NCBI RefSeq assembly: GCF_001806325.1
Contig: NZ_CP017580.1
Span: forward strand, 1,488,001-1,552,000
DNA: 64,000 bases
Reading direction: 5' to 3'
From: Curtobacterium sp. BH-2-1-1
GTDB lineage: Bacteria; Actinomycetota; Actinomycetes; Actinomycetales; Microbacteriaceae
Part shown: positions 49,769 through 59,154 of the stretch, piece after piece
Layout: every line of letters starts with the position of its first letter
Numbering within the stretch: position 1 is the stretch's first letter
Position numbers and translations under genes: made by a program
The notes under the pieces: generated by a model
Told to the model about the DNA's origin: nothing
The model's input: only the letters and a program-made list of their open reading frames with translations
The model's database searches: none

Positions 49769-50701
49769 ATGGAGCAGCCCGTCGTCGGACTCGTCGTCCA
49801 CCCGACCAAGAACGTGCAGGAGTCCGTCGCGACCCTGCAGCGCTGGAACGCCTCCGGCCGCGGACGCCTCGTCGCCCGCCGCGCCGACGTCCAGCGCATC
49901 GGCGGCGGGGTCGACGTGATCGGGGACGAGGACTTCACGGAGGAGGTCGACCTCGTCGTCGCACTCGGCGGGGACGGCACGATGCTCGGGGCCATGCGGC
50001 TCGTGGCGAAGCGTCCGGTGCCGGTGCTCGGGGTCAACTACGGCAACGTGGGCTTCCTCGTCGAGATCGAGCCGCCCGAGCTCGAGGTCGCGCTCGAGCG
50101 GCTGTCCGCCGGCGACTACCAGCTCGAACCGCACCACGCACTCGAGGCCCGGCTGTTCTGGAGCGGAGCCCGCACCGACTACCTCGCGTTCAACGACCTC
50201 ACGATCGTGCGACGACCGGGCGCCGGGCAGGTGTCCGCGGACCTCAGTGTCGGCGGGCTCGGGTACGGCTACTACCGGGCGGACGCCATCGTCGCCGCGA
50301 CCCCGGCCGGGTCCACCGCGTACAACTACGCCGCCGGTGGCCCCGTCCTCTCCCCCGCGCTGTCCGGCTCCGTCGTGACCCCGGTCGCGCCGATGGCCGG
50401 GATCGACCGTGCCGTGGTCCTCGCCGCTCGCGAGCGCTACCGGTTCGACATCGCCGAGGGCACCCGCAGCGCAGCGCTCGAGGTCGACGGACTCGTCGTC
50501 GGCGAGGTCGCCACCGGTGCGCAGATCGACGTGCGGCTGCGGAAGGACGCCGGCAGCGTGGTCCGACTCGACGCCGAGCGCCACGGGCGGACCGGACGCG
50601 TGAAGCTCAGCCTGCTCGACCTGCCCGTGCGACCGGACCAGCTCATCGAGCTCATCCCCCAGGACCTCCGCCAGAAGCTCGGGCGCGAGGTCGAGGAGTA
50701 G
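49769..50701 (+). CDS. nadK: NAD kinase
   Basis: A 310-residue enzyme that phosphorylates NAD to NADP. LGGDGTML holds the GGDGT motif (67-71); NYGNVGFL and TPAGSTAYNYAAGGPVLSP are the second and third family signatures. The length is typical. The ATG at 49769 follows a GATCGGTACGATCG dyad without a clear ribosome site. In many actinobacteria nadK sits with tlyA and recN; here it stands alone, divergent from the Clp-N gene and convergent with the sigma-factor gene, so it could be a second copy. Confidence 0.93.
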   Translation: MEQPVVGLVVHPTKNVQESVATLQRWNASGRGRLVARRADVQRIGGGVDVIGDEDFTEEVDLVVALGGDGTMLGAMRLVAKRPVPVLGVNYGNVGFLVEIEPPELEVALERLSAGDYQLEPHHALEARLFWSGARTDYLAFNDLTIVRRPGAGQVSADLSVGGLGYGYYRADAIVAATPAGSTAYNYAAGGPVLSPALSGSVVTPVAPMAGIDRAVVLAARERYRFDIAEGTRSAALEVDGLVVGEVATGAQIDVRLRKDAGSVVRLDAERHGRTGRVKLSLLDLPVRPDQLIELIPQDLRQKLGREVEE

Positions 50702-50750
50702 CGGGCCGGGCCCTGCGCCCTGCGCACCGCTCGGTTCCGGGAACGTGAAT

Positions 50751-50780
50751 GGCCCGCTCACGCCGAAGCGCGAGCGGGCC
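50751..50780. terminator. Terminator of nadK
   Basis: GGCCCGCTC-N12-GAGCGGGCC; the inner CGC-CGAA-GCG extends the stem. It lies 50 bp after nadK and before the convergent sigma-factor gene. Confidence 0.75.
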
Positions 50781-50831
50781 GTCCCATCACCCCACCGGAT
50801 CGTCTTCCCACAGAACGACCCGGTTCCCCGT

Positions 50832-50851
50832 GCCGGCACTCACGTGCCGGC
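50832..50851. terminator. Terminator of sigma-factor gene
   Basis: GCCGGCAC-TCAC-GTGCCGGC, a perfect 8-bp stem 15 bp after the sigma-factor stop. Confidence 0.6.
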
Positions 50852-50865
50852 CGAAGTCCACTGAC

Positions 50866-51936
50866 CTAGTCGGTCAGGTACAGCTGCATGTCCTGCGAGA
50901 CCGCCTTGGCGAAGAGCCGCAGCTTGGCACGGGACTCCACACGGCTGACCGCCTGGCGGGTCGTGTGGACGATCTTCGAGATCTCGTCGAGCGTCATCGG
51001 CTTGTCGTCGTCGAGGCCGTAGCGCATGCGGATCACGTTCGCCTCGTCGCTCGGCAGTTCGGCGACGATCGAGCGGATGTCGCGGTGGAGCAGCGTCGTC
51101 TCGGTCAGCTCGTTCGGGGACGCAGCATCCTCGTCCTCGATGAAGTCGCCGAGCTCGCTGTCGTCCGAGTCGCCGACCACGGTGTGGATCGACACCGGTT
51201 CGTGCGAGCGGCCCTTGAGGTCGACGAGCTCGTCGACACTCATGCTCAGCTCGGCCGCGACCTCGTCCGGCATCGGCGCGCGGCCGAGGTCGACGGTGAG
51301 GTCGCGCTCGGTGCGGGAGATCTTGTTGATCAGCTCGACCGTGTGGACCGGGATGCGGATCGTGCGGGCCTTGTCGGCGAGACCGCGGGAGATCGCCTGA
51401 CGGATCCACCAGGTGGCGTACGTCGAGAACTTGTAGCCCTGCGTGAAGTCGAACTTCTCGACCGCGCGGACCAGGCCGAGGTTGCCTTCCTGGATGACGT
51501 CCATGAAGGGCAGGCCGCGCTGCGAGTAGCGCTTGGCGATGCTCACGACGAGGCGGAGGTTCGAGGTGATCATGCGCTCCTTGGCGCGCTCACCGTCACG
51601 GACGAGCCAGCGCAGTTCACGCTGCAGGGTCTTCGCGAGGCCCTTCTCGGTGGCGAGCTTCTCCCCGGCGAAGAGGCCGACCTCGATGCGTCGGGCGATC
51701 TCGGCTTCTTCCTCGGCGGTGAGGAGCGAGAGGCGGCCGATGTGGCGGAGGTAGTCGCCCACCTGGTCGACCGAGGCGCCGCGGACACCCGCGAGCTGCT
51801 CGTCGGCCTCGACCTCGGTGTCGAGCGTGGTGGTCTCGACCGCGGTGACCGGAGCCTTCGCTGCGGTGGTCTTCTTGGTGCGACGTGCGGTGGTGCCGGT
51901 GGTCGTCGTCTTGGGTGCTGCGGTTGCGATCGTCAT
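50866..51936 (-). CDS. RNA polymerase sigma-70 factor, group 1/2 (SigA/SigB-like)
   Basis: A 356-residue sigma factor. A basic Ala/Thr/Lys-rich N-terminus (about 50 residues) replaces region 1.1; DQVGDYLRHIGRL is region 1.2, NLRLVVSIAKRYSQRGLPFMD and STYATWWIRQAISRGLADKA are 2.1-2.4, and VIRMRYGLDDDKPMTLDEIS with SRVESRAKLRL is region 4. Recognition residues in 2.4 fit TANNNT promoters. The absence of a long acidic region 1.1 leaves open whether this is the housekeeping factor or its group 2 paralogue. The ATG at 51936 has GGGAG upstream. Confidence 0.93.
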   Translation of the reverse strand: MTIATAAPKTTTTGTTARRTKKTTAAKAPVTAVETTTLDTEVEADEQLAGVRGASVDQVGDYLRHIGRLSLLTAEEEAEIARRIEVGLFAGEKLATEKGLAKTLQRELRWLVRDGERAKERMITSNLRLVVSIAKRYSQRGLPFMDVIQEGNLGLVRAVEKFDFTQGYKFSTYATWWIRQAISRGLADKARTIRIPVHTVELINKISRTERDLTVDLGRAPMPDEVAAELSMSVDELVDLKGRSHEPVSIHTVVGDSDDSELGDFIEDEDAASPNELTETTLLHRDIRSIVAELPSDEANVIRMRYGLDDDKPMTLDEISKIVHTTRQAVSRVESRAKLRLFAKAVSQDMQLYLTD

Positions 51937-52276
51937 GATGACTCCCTGCGTTCGACGGGTGATGACCTCGTTGGGGGTGTCACGAGTAAAGCGTTCCGGA
52001 GGTGTACCCCACAAACCGATCGGATCGATTCTCAGGCTTCTCCGTGCTTCACCATGGATACCGTCCCCCGAGGGGTACAGCCTGTCGTCAGTCTGGTCCC
52101 CCGCATGGTCGAGAATCAAGGGGATGTCGCCGTGTTTCCGGCGTTGCATCGGTGTTTCTTGCTCGTTTCCGATCCTGTACCCCGGGCCGCCGCGTCCAGT
52201 GGACACGAAAAAGGGGTACGGCGGTCCGGATCGTGGCGATCCGGTCGTCGTACCCCGAAAACCGAACAGGCGGGGG
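51937..52276. other. Upstream region of sigma-factor gene
   Basis: About 340 bp of non-coding DNA, with a less GC-rich part at 51975-52130 that probably contains the sigma-factor promoter and a leader of more than 50 nt. Its far end holds the terminator 52213-52256. No riboswitch or small RNA was recognised. Confidence 0.5.
52213..52256 (-). terminator. Strong intrinsic terminator of small minus-strand gene
   Basis: GGGGTACG/CGTACCCC outer stem and CCGGATC/GATCCGG inner stem around loop GTGGC; on the minus strand it is followed by TTTTT. It begins 20 bp after the stop of the small gene at 52277. Confidence 0.88.
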
Positions 52277-52459
52277 TCACCAGGAGGGCTCGAGCCACCC
52301 CTCGCGACGCTTCGAGACCTCGAGGTCGGCGTCTCGGTCGAACTCGTCGTACTCGCTCTCGATGTCGCCGACGAGGCTGCGGCCGGTGAAGACGCCTCCG
52401 CGGTTCGCGAGGACACCACCGGAGATGATCTGCGTGATGGACATGCGGACGATGCTCAC
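52277..52459 (-). CDS. Small conserved-looking protein of 60 residues
   Basis: A short frame: ITQIISGGVLANRGGVFTGR, LVGDIESEYDEFDRDADLEV and SKRREGWLEPSW. It has an amphipathic start and an acidic, then Trp-rich tail; no family was recognised. A second start at 52444 would give 55 residues. A textbook terminator 20 bp downstream is the best evidence that it is expressed. It lies between the sigma-factor gene and another small ORF on the same strand. Confidence 0.55.
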   Translation of the reverse strand: MSIVRMSITQIISGGVLANRGGVFTGRSLVGDIESEYDEFDRDADLEVSKRREGWLEPSW

Positions 52460-52507
52460 GCCGGCAGACGACGTCGGGGTGAACGGCCGGTGACGGTGTC
52501 CGGACGC

Positions 52508-52675
<168 letters not shown>

Positions 52676-52748
52676 GCACGCCAGGGTCGCACCGCGCGGT
52701 GAACACCGGGTGACGTCGGCCGCGGGCGGCCTCTTGATCGGGAGCGGG

Positions 52749-52952
52749 TTACTCCGCGGAGGCGGGCGCCGGTGCCGGCACGCCGTGCTCACGCTCGAAG
52801 CGGGCACGCTCCTCGGCCTCGACCTTGGCGTACGCGGCACGCTCGGTGCGGTCGGCCCGCATGATGGCACGCATCACGAACCAGAAGATGAGGCCGACCA
52901 CGACGGTCGGCGTCAGGGCGAAGATGATCCCGGTCACGACTCCATGCGGCAC
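52749..52952 (-). CDS. Small single-helix membrane protein
   Basis: A 67-residue protein: one transmembrane helix (VTGIIFALTPTVVVGLIFWFV) and a charged cytoplasmic helix (RADRTERAAYAKVEAEERARFE), ending in a Pro/Ala tail. This design is common among conserved actinobacterial membrane peptides upstream of lysS or in stress operons, with unknown role. It is 41 bp downstream of lysS on the same strand and could be co-transcribed. Confidence 0.78.
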   Translation of the reverse strand: MPHGVVTGIIFALTPTVVVGLIFWFVMRAIMRADRTERAAYAKVEAEERARFEREHGVPAPAPASAE

Positions 52953-52993
52953 CCGAGCATCCTAACCCCCGGCACGGCGCCGCCAGCTGGGTC

Positions 52994-54514
52994 CTACTTC
53001 ACCAACGGGAACAGGATCGTCTCGCGGATGCCCAGGCCCGTGATGGCCATGAGGAGCCGGTCGATGCCCATGCCCATGCCGCCCGACGGCGGCATCGCGT
53101 GCTCGAGTGCCCGCAGGAACTCCTCGTCGACGCGCATGGCCTCGAGGTCGCCGCCCGCAGCGAGCTTCGCCTGCTCGACGAACCGCTCCCGCTGCACGAC
53201 CGGGTCGACGAGCTCGGAGTACGCCGTCGCCAGCTCGAAGCCACGGACGTAGAGGTCCCACTTCTCGACGATGCCCGGGCGGCTGCGGTGCTCGCGGGTC
53301 AGCGGCGAGGTGTCGACCGGGAAGTTCATCACGAACGTCGGACGGTCGAGCGAGTCGATGACGAAGTGCTCCCAGAGCTCCTCGACGTACTTGCCGTGCG
53401 TGGCGTGCGCGACCTCGACGCCCTCGGCATCGGCGAGCGCCCGCAGCTCGGACAGCGGCGTCTCCGGGGTGATCTCGCGACCGGCCGCCTCGGACAGCGA
53501 CCCGTACATGTCGATGCGCGGCCACTCGCCGCCGAGGTCGTACGTCGTGCCGTCCGCCCAGGTGACCTCGAGCGAGCCGCCGGTCACCGCACGCGCGGCG
53601 TTCTGCACGAGCTCCTGCGTCAGGTCGGCCATCTGCTCGTAGTCGCCGTACGCCTGGTAGGCCTCGAGCATCGCGAACTCGGGCGAGTGCGTCGAGTCGG
53701 CGCCCTCGTTGCGGAAGTTCCGGTTCACCTCGAACACCCGGTCGATGCCGCCGACGACGGCGCGCTTGAGGAAGAGCTCCGGCGCGATGCGGAGGTACAG
53801 CTCGGTGTCGAACGCGTTCGAGTGCGTGACGAAGGGCCGCGCCGAGGCACCGCCGTGCTGGGTCTGCAGCATCGGGGTCTCGACCTCGAGGTAGTCGTGA
53901 CCGGCGAAGGTCTGCCGGAGCGACGACATCACCGCGGCACGGGCGCGGACGGTGGCCCGGGCCTCCTCGCGCACGATGAGGTCGAGGTAGCGCTGGCGGA
54001 CCCGCGTCTCCTCGTTGAGTTCGTTGTGCAGGTTCGGCAGCGGCAGGATCGCCTTGGCCGCGATCTGCCAGTCGTCGACCATGATCGACAGCTCGCCCCG
54101 CCGCGAGGAGATCACCCGGCCGTGCACGAACACGTGGTCCCCGAGGTCGACGAACTCCTTCCAGCGCGCGAGCGACTCCTCGCCCACCTCGGCGAGGGAC
54201 ACCATCGCCTGGATGCGGGAGCCGTCGCCGGACTGCAGGGACGCGAAGCAGAGCTTGCCGGTGTTGCGCGAGAACACGATGCGGCCGGCGATCCCGACGA
54301 CGTCCTGGGTCTCCTCGCCGGTCTCGAGGTGCGCGTACTGTGCACGGACCGCGGGGATGGTGGTGGTGACCGGCAGGCCCGCCGGGTACGCCTCGATCCC
54401 CGATTCGAGGAGCTTCGCCCGCTTGTCGAGCCGGACCTGTCGCTGCTCGCTGGTCTCCGCCGCGGCGATCTCGGCGGCGGAGGGCTCGGTGGCGGGTGCG
54501 GTCTCGTCGGTCAT
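52994..54514 (-). CDS. lysS: Lysyl-tRNA synthetase, class II
   Basis: A 506-residue enzyme charging tRNA-Lys. The anticodon-binding OB fold ([24 protein letters not shown]) is followed by class II motifs: motif 1 [10 protein letters not shown], motif 2 [20 protein letters not shown] and motif 3 [13 protein letters not shown]. The N-terminal 30 residues are acidic and variable. The length is standard. It lies 55 bp downstream of the DUF2520 gene; the panC/panD genes that often stand between them in actinobacteria are absent here. Confidence 0.98.
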   Translation of the reverse strand: MTDETAPATEPSAAEIAAAETSEQRQVRLDKRAKLLESGIEAYPAGLPVTTTIPAVRAQYAHLETGEETQDVVGIAGRIVFSRNTGKLCFASLQSGDGSRIQAMVSLAEVGEESLARWKEFVDLGDHVFVHGRVISSRRGELSIMVDDWQIAAKAILPLPNLHNELNEETRVRQRYLDLIVREEARATVRARAAVMSSLRQTFAGHDYLEVETPMLQTQHGGASARPFVTHSNAFDTELYLRIAPELFLKRAVVGGIDRVFEVNRNFRNEGADSTHSPEFAMLEAYQAYGDYEQMADLTQELVQNAARAVTGGSLEVTWADGTTYDLGGEWPRIDMYGSLSEAAGREITPETPLSELRALADAEGVEVAHATHGKYVEELWEHFVIDSLDRPTFVMNFPVDTSPLTREHRSRPGIVEKWDLYVRGFELATAYSELVDPVVQRERFVEQAKLAAGGDLEAMRVDEEFLRALEHAMPPSGGMGMGIDRLLMAITGLGIRETILFPLVK

Positions 54515-54569
54515 GCTGGTGCGGCTCCGATGGTCGTGGGGGTCCCGGAAATCGTACAGCGCGGCCGGA

Positions 54570-55262
54570 CTAGAGCGTCGCCTGCCCGTCGGCCGCCGCG
54601 AGCGCGTTGTCGACGGCCGTGCGGACCAGCGCTCCGAGGACCCGGCCCGGGTACTCGACCCCGATGCCGGACAGCGTGCCGGCGGACTGGTCGACGATCG
54701 CGGTCGAGAAGCTCACCGCGGCGCGGACGGCGTCGGCGTAGGCGGGCCGGTCCTGCTCGGTGACGACGAACGGCTCCGCACCCATCTCGACGACGAGCGC
54801 CTGCGCGATGGGGAGCACGGGCGACGGTGCGGTCACGGCGCAGTACGCGTCGCGGAGCCGGACGAGGTCGACGCTGGTTCCGGTGAACGCCATCGCGGGG
54901 TGGATCGCGAGCGGGATCGCCCCTGCAGCCATCGCCGGTGCGAGGATGCCCACGCCGTGGTCCGGGCTGGTGTGCACGACGAGCTGTCCCGGCTGCCAGA
55001 TGCCGGCGTCCGCGAGCCCCTGCACGAGGTCGGCCAGCTGGTCGTCCGGCACGGCGAGGAGCACGAGTTCGCTGCGCTCGACGAGGTCAGGGGTCTCGAG
55101 GACGGGTGCGCCGGGGAGCATCGCCTCGGCGCGGTCGCGTCCGGCCTCGGACACTGCCGTCACGCCGACGACGGCGTGCTCGGCGTTCGCGAGCGCTGCT
55201 CCGAGGACCGGTCCGACCCGTCCGGCGCCGAGGACGCCGACTCCCAGCCGCCCTGCCCTCAC
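54570..55262 (-). CDS. DUF2520/Rossmann-like oxidoreductase
   Basis: A 230-residue protein with an NAD(P)-binding Rossmann fold: [14 protein letters not shown] (about residues 8-21), [15 protein letters not shown] and the DUF2520 motif [10 protein letters not shown]. The C-terminal helical part ([31 protein letters not shown]) resembles pyrroline-5-carboxylate- and ketopantoate-reductase-like enzymes. The family is often next to panC, but no reaction is proven. The GTG at 55262 overlaps the PH-domain gene stop by 4 bp. Confidence 0.88.
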   Translation of the reverse strand: MRAGRLGVGVLGAGRVGPVLGAALANAEHAVVGVTAVSEAGRDRAEAMLPGAPVLETPDLVERSELVLLAVPDDQLADLVQGLADAGIWQPGQLVVHTSPDHGVGILAPAMAAGAIPLAIHPAMAFTGTSVDLVRLRDAYCAVTAPSPVLPIAQALVVEMGAEPFVVTEQDRPAYADAVRAAVSFSTAIVDQSAGTLSGIGVEYPGRVLGALVRTAVDNALAAADGQATL

Positions 55263-57061
55263 CGCGCGGCTCCCGGCGGAGGAGTGTCGCCCCAGGGCGA
55301 TCCAGGAGGCACGGTGCCGGTCGGCCGCACCGGCTCGGCGCCGCCGGGTGCGCGCGCTGGCGACGACTGCTCCCGGTCCACCGCGTCCACTCGTCGCTCT
55401 GGTGACCACTCCGGGGCCGCGGCCGGCGCGACGGGGGCGAGCCGCGCCTCCCGTTCGCGCCACCGGTGGGAGGTGTCGGCCGCAGCCGCCTCGACCGCGC
55501 GGGACGAGGTGTCCGACCACAGCTGCTGCGCGTCCCGCGCGTCCAGCGCACCGATGCTCGCGGAGACCGGGCCCTGCACGGTCTGCACGTGCACCGACGC
55601 GAGCCGCAGTGCACGCTCGAGCGGCCCCTGCGAGACCTTGACGCTCTGCACGCGCGGCAGCGGCACGATGACCAGCGAGCGCCAGACGGCACCGAGCCGG
55701 AGCAGGACGGCGCCCGGGACGAAGCGGTAGCCGTTGCGGCGGAACGCGAACGGGCGGAGCCAGGCGCCCCGGCGCGGGGAGTGCACGAACCCGCCGTGGT
55801 CGCCCGTGGTGGTGAGGCTGTCGTCGACGACGTCGACGGCCTCGGCCGAGCCCTCGCGGAGCTGCTCCTGCGAGGCGGCGGGACCGGCGACGGCGGTGCC
55901 GACGAGGCCGGGGAGGATGATGTCGAGGACCTCGCGGACGTCGCGCGCGGTGCCGACCGGCAGGACGATCGACGAGACCTGCTGGTTGTTCGAGGCCCCG
56001 TTGCCGGCGTTCGTCGCACGGTTGATCCGGACGTCCCACCAGCCGAACGGCCGCCAGAGCAGCGGCTGCGCGACGCTCACGGCGTGGATGCGGCCGGGCG
56101 GCAGGGTCTCGTTCGAGGTGGACACGAGCCCGAAGCCGATCCGGATGCCGTCGCGGGTCTCGGCGATCGTGTACTGGAGCGAGCGGGAGAACTTCCGGAC
56201 GTAGTACCCGCCGGCGCCGATCACCGCGGGGAACAGGCCGAAGAGGATCCCGTACTCGCCGGTGAGCGCCACGCTGACGATCATCGCGGCGACCGCGGCG
56301 AGGATGAACACCGTCGTGCCGGAGAGCAGCATCGACGCGATGAGCCGGCCGGGGTGCACCTTCACGATGCGCGTCGCGCGGACCGCGGCGGGGTCGAGCT
56401 CCGGCGAGAAGATCTCGTCGACACGGTCCTGCAGCACACCGTTCGACGCCCGGGCCGGGTCGTGCTGCCGCTCGTCGTCCTTCGCCCCGGAGGCCAGCAC
56501 GAGGATGCGCTGCCGCAGGTCGTCCGCAGCCTTGACCCCGAGGTAGGCGAGCTGCACGTTCGCGTCGTTGCCGGCCTGGGCGATCTCGAGCTTGGCGGTG
56601 CCGAAGATCCGCGGGATGAGCGGCCGCGAGATGTTGATGCCCTGGATGCGGTCCAGCCGGGCCTTGCGGTTCGTCCGGAAGAGCACGCCCGAGCGGACCT
56701 CGACGATCTCGCCGGTCACCCGGAACTCGTGCATGCGCCAGGAGAGGGTGAACAACGCAAGGAGTACCAGCAACAGCACAGCCACGCCGAGCAGCACCCA
56801 GCCGACGACGCCGTGCTCGTAGACGTACCGCACGGGGTCGCCGTCGTCCTGCGGGCCACCGCCGGGGATGAAGAACTCGACGAGCTGGTCCCGCAGGCTG
56901 TTCAGCACGTAGCCGAGGATGACGATGAGGAAGATGCCGCCCTTGAGCAGCGGCGTCAGCGGGTGCATGCGGTGCCACTCGCCGTCGGTGAGCGGTGCGG
57001 CAGCGGCGGCGTTGCCCCGGTGCGGCGGAGCGGGCGGCGGCGGGCCGGGTCGGAAGGTCAT
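55259..57061 (-). CDS. PH domain-containing membrane protein (YdbT type)
   Basis: A 600-residue protein with two to four hydrophobic pairs (first: LLKGGIFLIVILGYVL) and repeated bPH2 domains (EVRSGVLFRTNRKARLDRIQ, IRIGFGLVSTSNETLPPGRIH, FVPGAVLLRLGAVWRS). In Bacillus, ydbS/ydbT help resist amylocyclicin-type peptides. The C-terminal 60 residues are low complexity and contain two half-palindrome fragments (55305-55318, 55442-55454). It forms a pair with the smaller YdbS-type gene 9 bp upstream. Confidence 0.9.
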   Translation of the reverse strand: MTFRPGPPPPAPPHRGNAAAAAPLTDGEWHRMHPLTPLLKGGIFLIVILGYVLNSLRDQLVEFFIPGGGPQDDGDPVRYVYEHGVVGWVLLGVAVLLLVLLALFTLSWRMHEFRVTGEIVEVRSGVLFRTNRKARLDRIQGINISRPLIPRIFGTAKLEIAQAGNDANVQLAYLGVKAADDLRQRILVLASGAKDDERQHDPARASNGVLQDRVDEIFSPELDPAAVRATRIVKVHPGRLIASMLLSGTTVFILAAVAAMIVSVALTGEYGILFGLFPAVIGAGGYYVRKFSRSLQYTIAETRDGIRIGFGLVSTSNETLPPGRIHAVSVAQPLLWRPFGWWDVRINRATNAGNGASNNQQVSSIVLPVGTARDVREVLDIILPGLVGTAVAGPAASQEQLREGSAEAVDVVDDSLTTTGDHGGFVHSPRRGAWLRPFAFRRNGYRFVPGAVLLRLGAVWRSLVIVPLPRVQSVKVSQGPLERALRLASVHVQTVQGPVSASIGALDARDAQQLWSDTSSRAVEAAAADTSHRWREREARLAPVAPAAAPEWSPERRVDAVDREQSSPARAPGGAEPVRPTGTVPPGSPWGDTPPPGAAR

Positions 57062-57070
57062 GCGGCCCTC

Positions 57071-57592
57071 CTAGAGCCCGGCGCGGCGGGACTCGGCGAG
57101 CTCGACGAGCCGGTCGCGCAACTCGTCGGCGTCGGCGAAGGGGATGCCGGGGATCCGGACGTTGGTCGACGCGGCCGCCGTGACGAACTTCAGCTCGCTC
57201 ATGCCGAGCACCCGGTCGAGCGGTCCGCGGTTGACGTCGACGAGCTGCATGCGGCCGTACGGGACGGCGGTGAACCGCTGCCACATCAGGCCGCGCCGGA
57301 GGACGAGGTCGTCGTCACGGAGGGCGTACCCGATCGCCCGCACGCGTCGCGGCGTCAGGATCGCCGTCACGAGGGTGACGATCGCGACCGCGATGCCGAT
57401 CAGCGTCCAGACGGTGCCGGCAGTGCCGGAGAACCCGCCGCTGACGACGCCGATGATGACGCAGCCGGCGGTCACCACGAGCCCGATCACGATCGTCGTG
57501 ACGAGCTCGGTCCAGACGAGCTTGGGCGACACCCGGGTCCAGGTGGTGCCGGTCAGTCCCAGACCGGGCTCGTCGAGTCGTTCACGCGGCAT
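57071..57592 (-). CDS. PH domain-containing membrane protein (YdbS type)
   Basis: A 173-residue partner of the YdbT-like protein: two helices (LVTTIVIGLVVTAGCVIIGV, TVWTLIGIAVAIVTLVTAIL) and one bPH2 domain (DDLVLRRGLMWQRFTAVPYG, VDVNRGPLDRVLGM). The ATG at 57592 has GCAGGAGG at 7 bp. The reading frame stays open upstream across a 30-bp repeat encoding RRRRTDTGAA units, but there is no ribosome site there, so I treat that as non-coding. Confidence 0.9.
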   Translation of the reverse strand: MPRERLDEPGLGLTGTTWTRVSPKLVWTELVTTIVIGLVVTAGCVIIGVVSGGFSGTAGTVWTLIGIAVAIVTLVTAILTPRRVRAIGYALRDDDLVLRRGLMWQRFTAVPYGRMQLVDVNRGPLDRVLGMSELKFVTAAASTNVRIPGIPFADADELRDRLVELAESRRAGL

Positions 57593-57611
57593 CGCGGGCC
57601 TCCTGCGGTCG

Positions 57612-57762
57612 GGTCGTGCTGGGTGCACCGGGTCGGTGCGCTTGCGTCGTGCCGCTCCGGTGTCGGTGCGCCGGCTTCGTGCCGCCCCGGTGTCGGTGCG
57701 CCGGCGTCGTGCCGCCCCGGTGTCAGTGCGCCTGCGTCGTGCCGCCCCGGGGGAGGTCGTCG
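57612..57762. repeat. Tandem 30-bp repeat upstream of ydbS-type gene
   Basis: About four copies of a 30-bp unit containing GTGTCGGTGCGCCGGCGTCG, progressively diverged. It overlaps the last codons of the DUF3180 gene and fills the gap to the YdbS-type gene. Its period of 30 keeps the frame open on the minus strand. Confidence 0.8.
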
Positions 57763-58214
57763 TCGTCATCGTCCCCAGGAGGAGCGATGCACATGCGTTC
57801 GGCGACGAGTGCGCACACCGTCAACACGAGTCCACCCCCGACCGCCACGGCGTTCGGCAGGACCGAGCCTAGCGAAGGGAAGGCCGAGCGGGTCAGGAGG
57901 TACACGAGCAGGCCCGCGCCGAACCCGCCGAACAGCGAGCCCGCGATGCTCGACGCCTTCGCGAGCACCACGACGCGGATCGCGTAGAGCGGGTCGACGG
58001 GGTGCGACCGGGACGCGCCGTCGCGAGCGTGCCGACGGACCGGCCGGGCCATCAGGACCACGGCGATGCCGATGAACGCGAGGGTGACGCCGAGGGGTGT
58101 CGCGAGGAACAGCGTCGGCGCCTGCCGCGACGCCAGGACGGCGTCGAGGGCGAAGCCGGCGACGGCCGCGACGACGGCGACGCTGAGCAGGGTGGAGGCG
58201 CGGGTGGGCTTCAC
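57723..58214 (-). CDS. DUF3180 family membrane protein
   Basis: A 163-residue protein with four helices (first: ASTLLSVAVVAAVAGFALDAV), a middle motif DPLYAIRVVVLAKASSIAGSLFGG that defines DUF3180, and an Asp-rich tail (GDDDDDDLP). DUF3180 genes occur after folK in actinobacteria, without known function. The GTG start overlaps the folK stop by 4 bp. Its C-terminal codons run into the 30-bp repeat, so the tail may vary between strains. Confidence 0.9.
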   Translation of the reverse strand: MKPTRASTLLSVAVVAAVAGFALDAVLASRQAPTLFLATPLGVTLAFIGIAVVLMARPVRRHARDGASRSHPVDPLYAIRVVVLAKASSIAGSLFGGFGAGLLVYLLTRSAFPSLGSVLPNAVAVGGGLVLTVCALVAERMCIAPPGDDDDDDLPRGGTTQAH

Positions 58215-58756
58215 GAATCGCTCGTCTCTGGCCTGGAGGCGCGGGTCGGCTCGTCGAAGAGGCGCGGCTCGTCGACGCGCTCCGTGTCGTCCCCCACCCG
58301 CTCGAGCAGGTCGGCGACCGGCCCGACACCCGGCAGGACGGCGTCCGGGTCGGCGTCGTGCCACGGCGCGAGCACGAACGCCCGCTCGCCGGCGCGCGGG
58401 TGCGGCACGGTCAGGGTCACGGTGTCGAGGGACAGGTCGTCGTACGCCACGAGGTCGAGGTCGAGCGTCCGGTCGCCCCAGCGGACCTCGCGCGTGCGGC
58501 CGTGGGTGTCCTCGATGCCGTGCAGGGCGTCGAGGAGCTCCTGCGGCTCGAGGTCGGTGTCGACGACCACGACGGCGTTCCGGTACCGGGGCTTCGTCGT
58601 GTCCGGGCCGTCGAGCGTGACGGCGACCGACTCGACCTCGCGGCTGGAGGCCACCGGACGCACCCCCGGGAGGGCGACGATCGCGGCGGCGGCGGCGCGC
58701 AGGGTGTTCCCCCGGTCGCCGAGGTTGGCGCCGAGGGCGACGACCGCCCGGCTCAC
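58211..58756 (-). CDS. folK: 2-amino-4-hydroxy-6-hydroxymethyldihydropteridine pyrophosphokinase
   Basis: A 181-residue HPPK, which transfers pyrophosphate from ATP to the pterin precursor of folate. VVALGANLGDRGNTLR starts the fold; ESVAVTLDGPDTTKPRYRNAVV and the signature RWGDRTLDLDLV bind magnesium-ATP; PHPRAGERAFVLAP is the final motif. The C-terminal 30 residues are charged and contain a 13-bp palindrome-family fragment (58232-58244). GTG start overlapping folB. Confidence 0.96.
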   Translation of the reverse strand: MSRAVVALGANLGDRGNTLRAAAAAIVALPGVRPVASSREVESVAVTLDGPDTTKPRYRNAVVVVDTDLEPQELLDALHGIEDTHGRTREVRWGDRTLDLDLVAYDDLSLDTVTLTVPHPRAGERAFVLAPWHDADPDAVLPGVGPVADLLERVGDDTERVDEPRLFDEPTRASRPETSDS

Positions 58757-59154
58757 TCTTCTTCCTCGACGTCGGGCCCGGCGGCACGGACGCCGCCACG
58801 GGTCCGACGGATCGTGATCGACACGTCGGTGAACGGCACCGTGATGGGCGCCTGCGGCTTGTGCACCGTGACCTCGGTCGCCAGGGCCGCACGGTGCGTC
58901 AGCACGGCGGCGGCGATGCGCTCGGCGAGGGTCTCGATGAGGTCGACCGGGTCGCGCTCGATCTCGGCGACGACCTGCTCGGCGAGCACGCCGTAGTGCA
59001 CGGTCTCGTCGAGGTCGTCGGAGCCGGACGCGGCGCGGGCGTCAACCTCGACGGCGACGTCGACCACGAAGTCCTGGCCGTCGGCGCGCTCGTGGTCGAA
59101 GACCCCGTGGTGGCCGCGTGCGCGGACCCCGGTCAGTCGGATGGTGTCCCTCAC
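58753..59154 (-). CDS. folB: Dihydroneopterin aldolase
   Basis: A 133-residue FolB, which cleaves 7,8-dihydroneopterin to the HPPK substrate. TGVRARGHHGVFDHERADGQ holds the conserved Glu and His of the pterin site, VHYGVLAEQV and DLIETLAERIA carry the other active residues, and VTVHKPQAPI is the lysine-bearing C-terminal signature. The GTG start at 59154 overlaps the folP stop by 4 bp; the acidic tail ends PDVEEEE. Confidence 0.96.
   Translation of the reverse strand: MRDTIRLTGVRARGHHGVFDHERADGQDFVVDVAVEVDARAASGSDDLDETVHYGVLAEQVVAEIERDPVDLIETLAERIAAAVLTHRAALATEVTVHKPQAPITVPFTDVSITIRRTRGGVRAAGPDVEEEE

Noticed and set aside
57593..57769. N-terminal extension of the YdbS-type protein through the 30-bp repeat
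   Set aside because: The extension is repetitive and Arg-rich with no ribosome site, while the ATG at 57592 has an ideal one.
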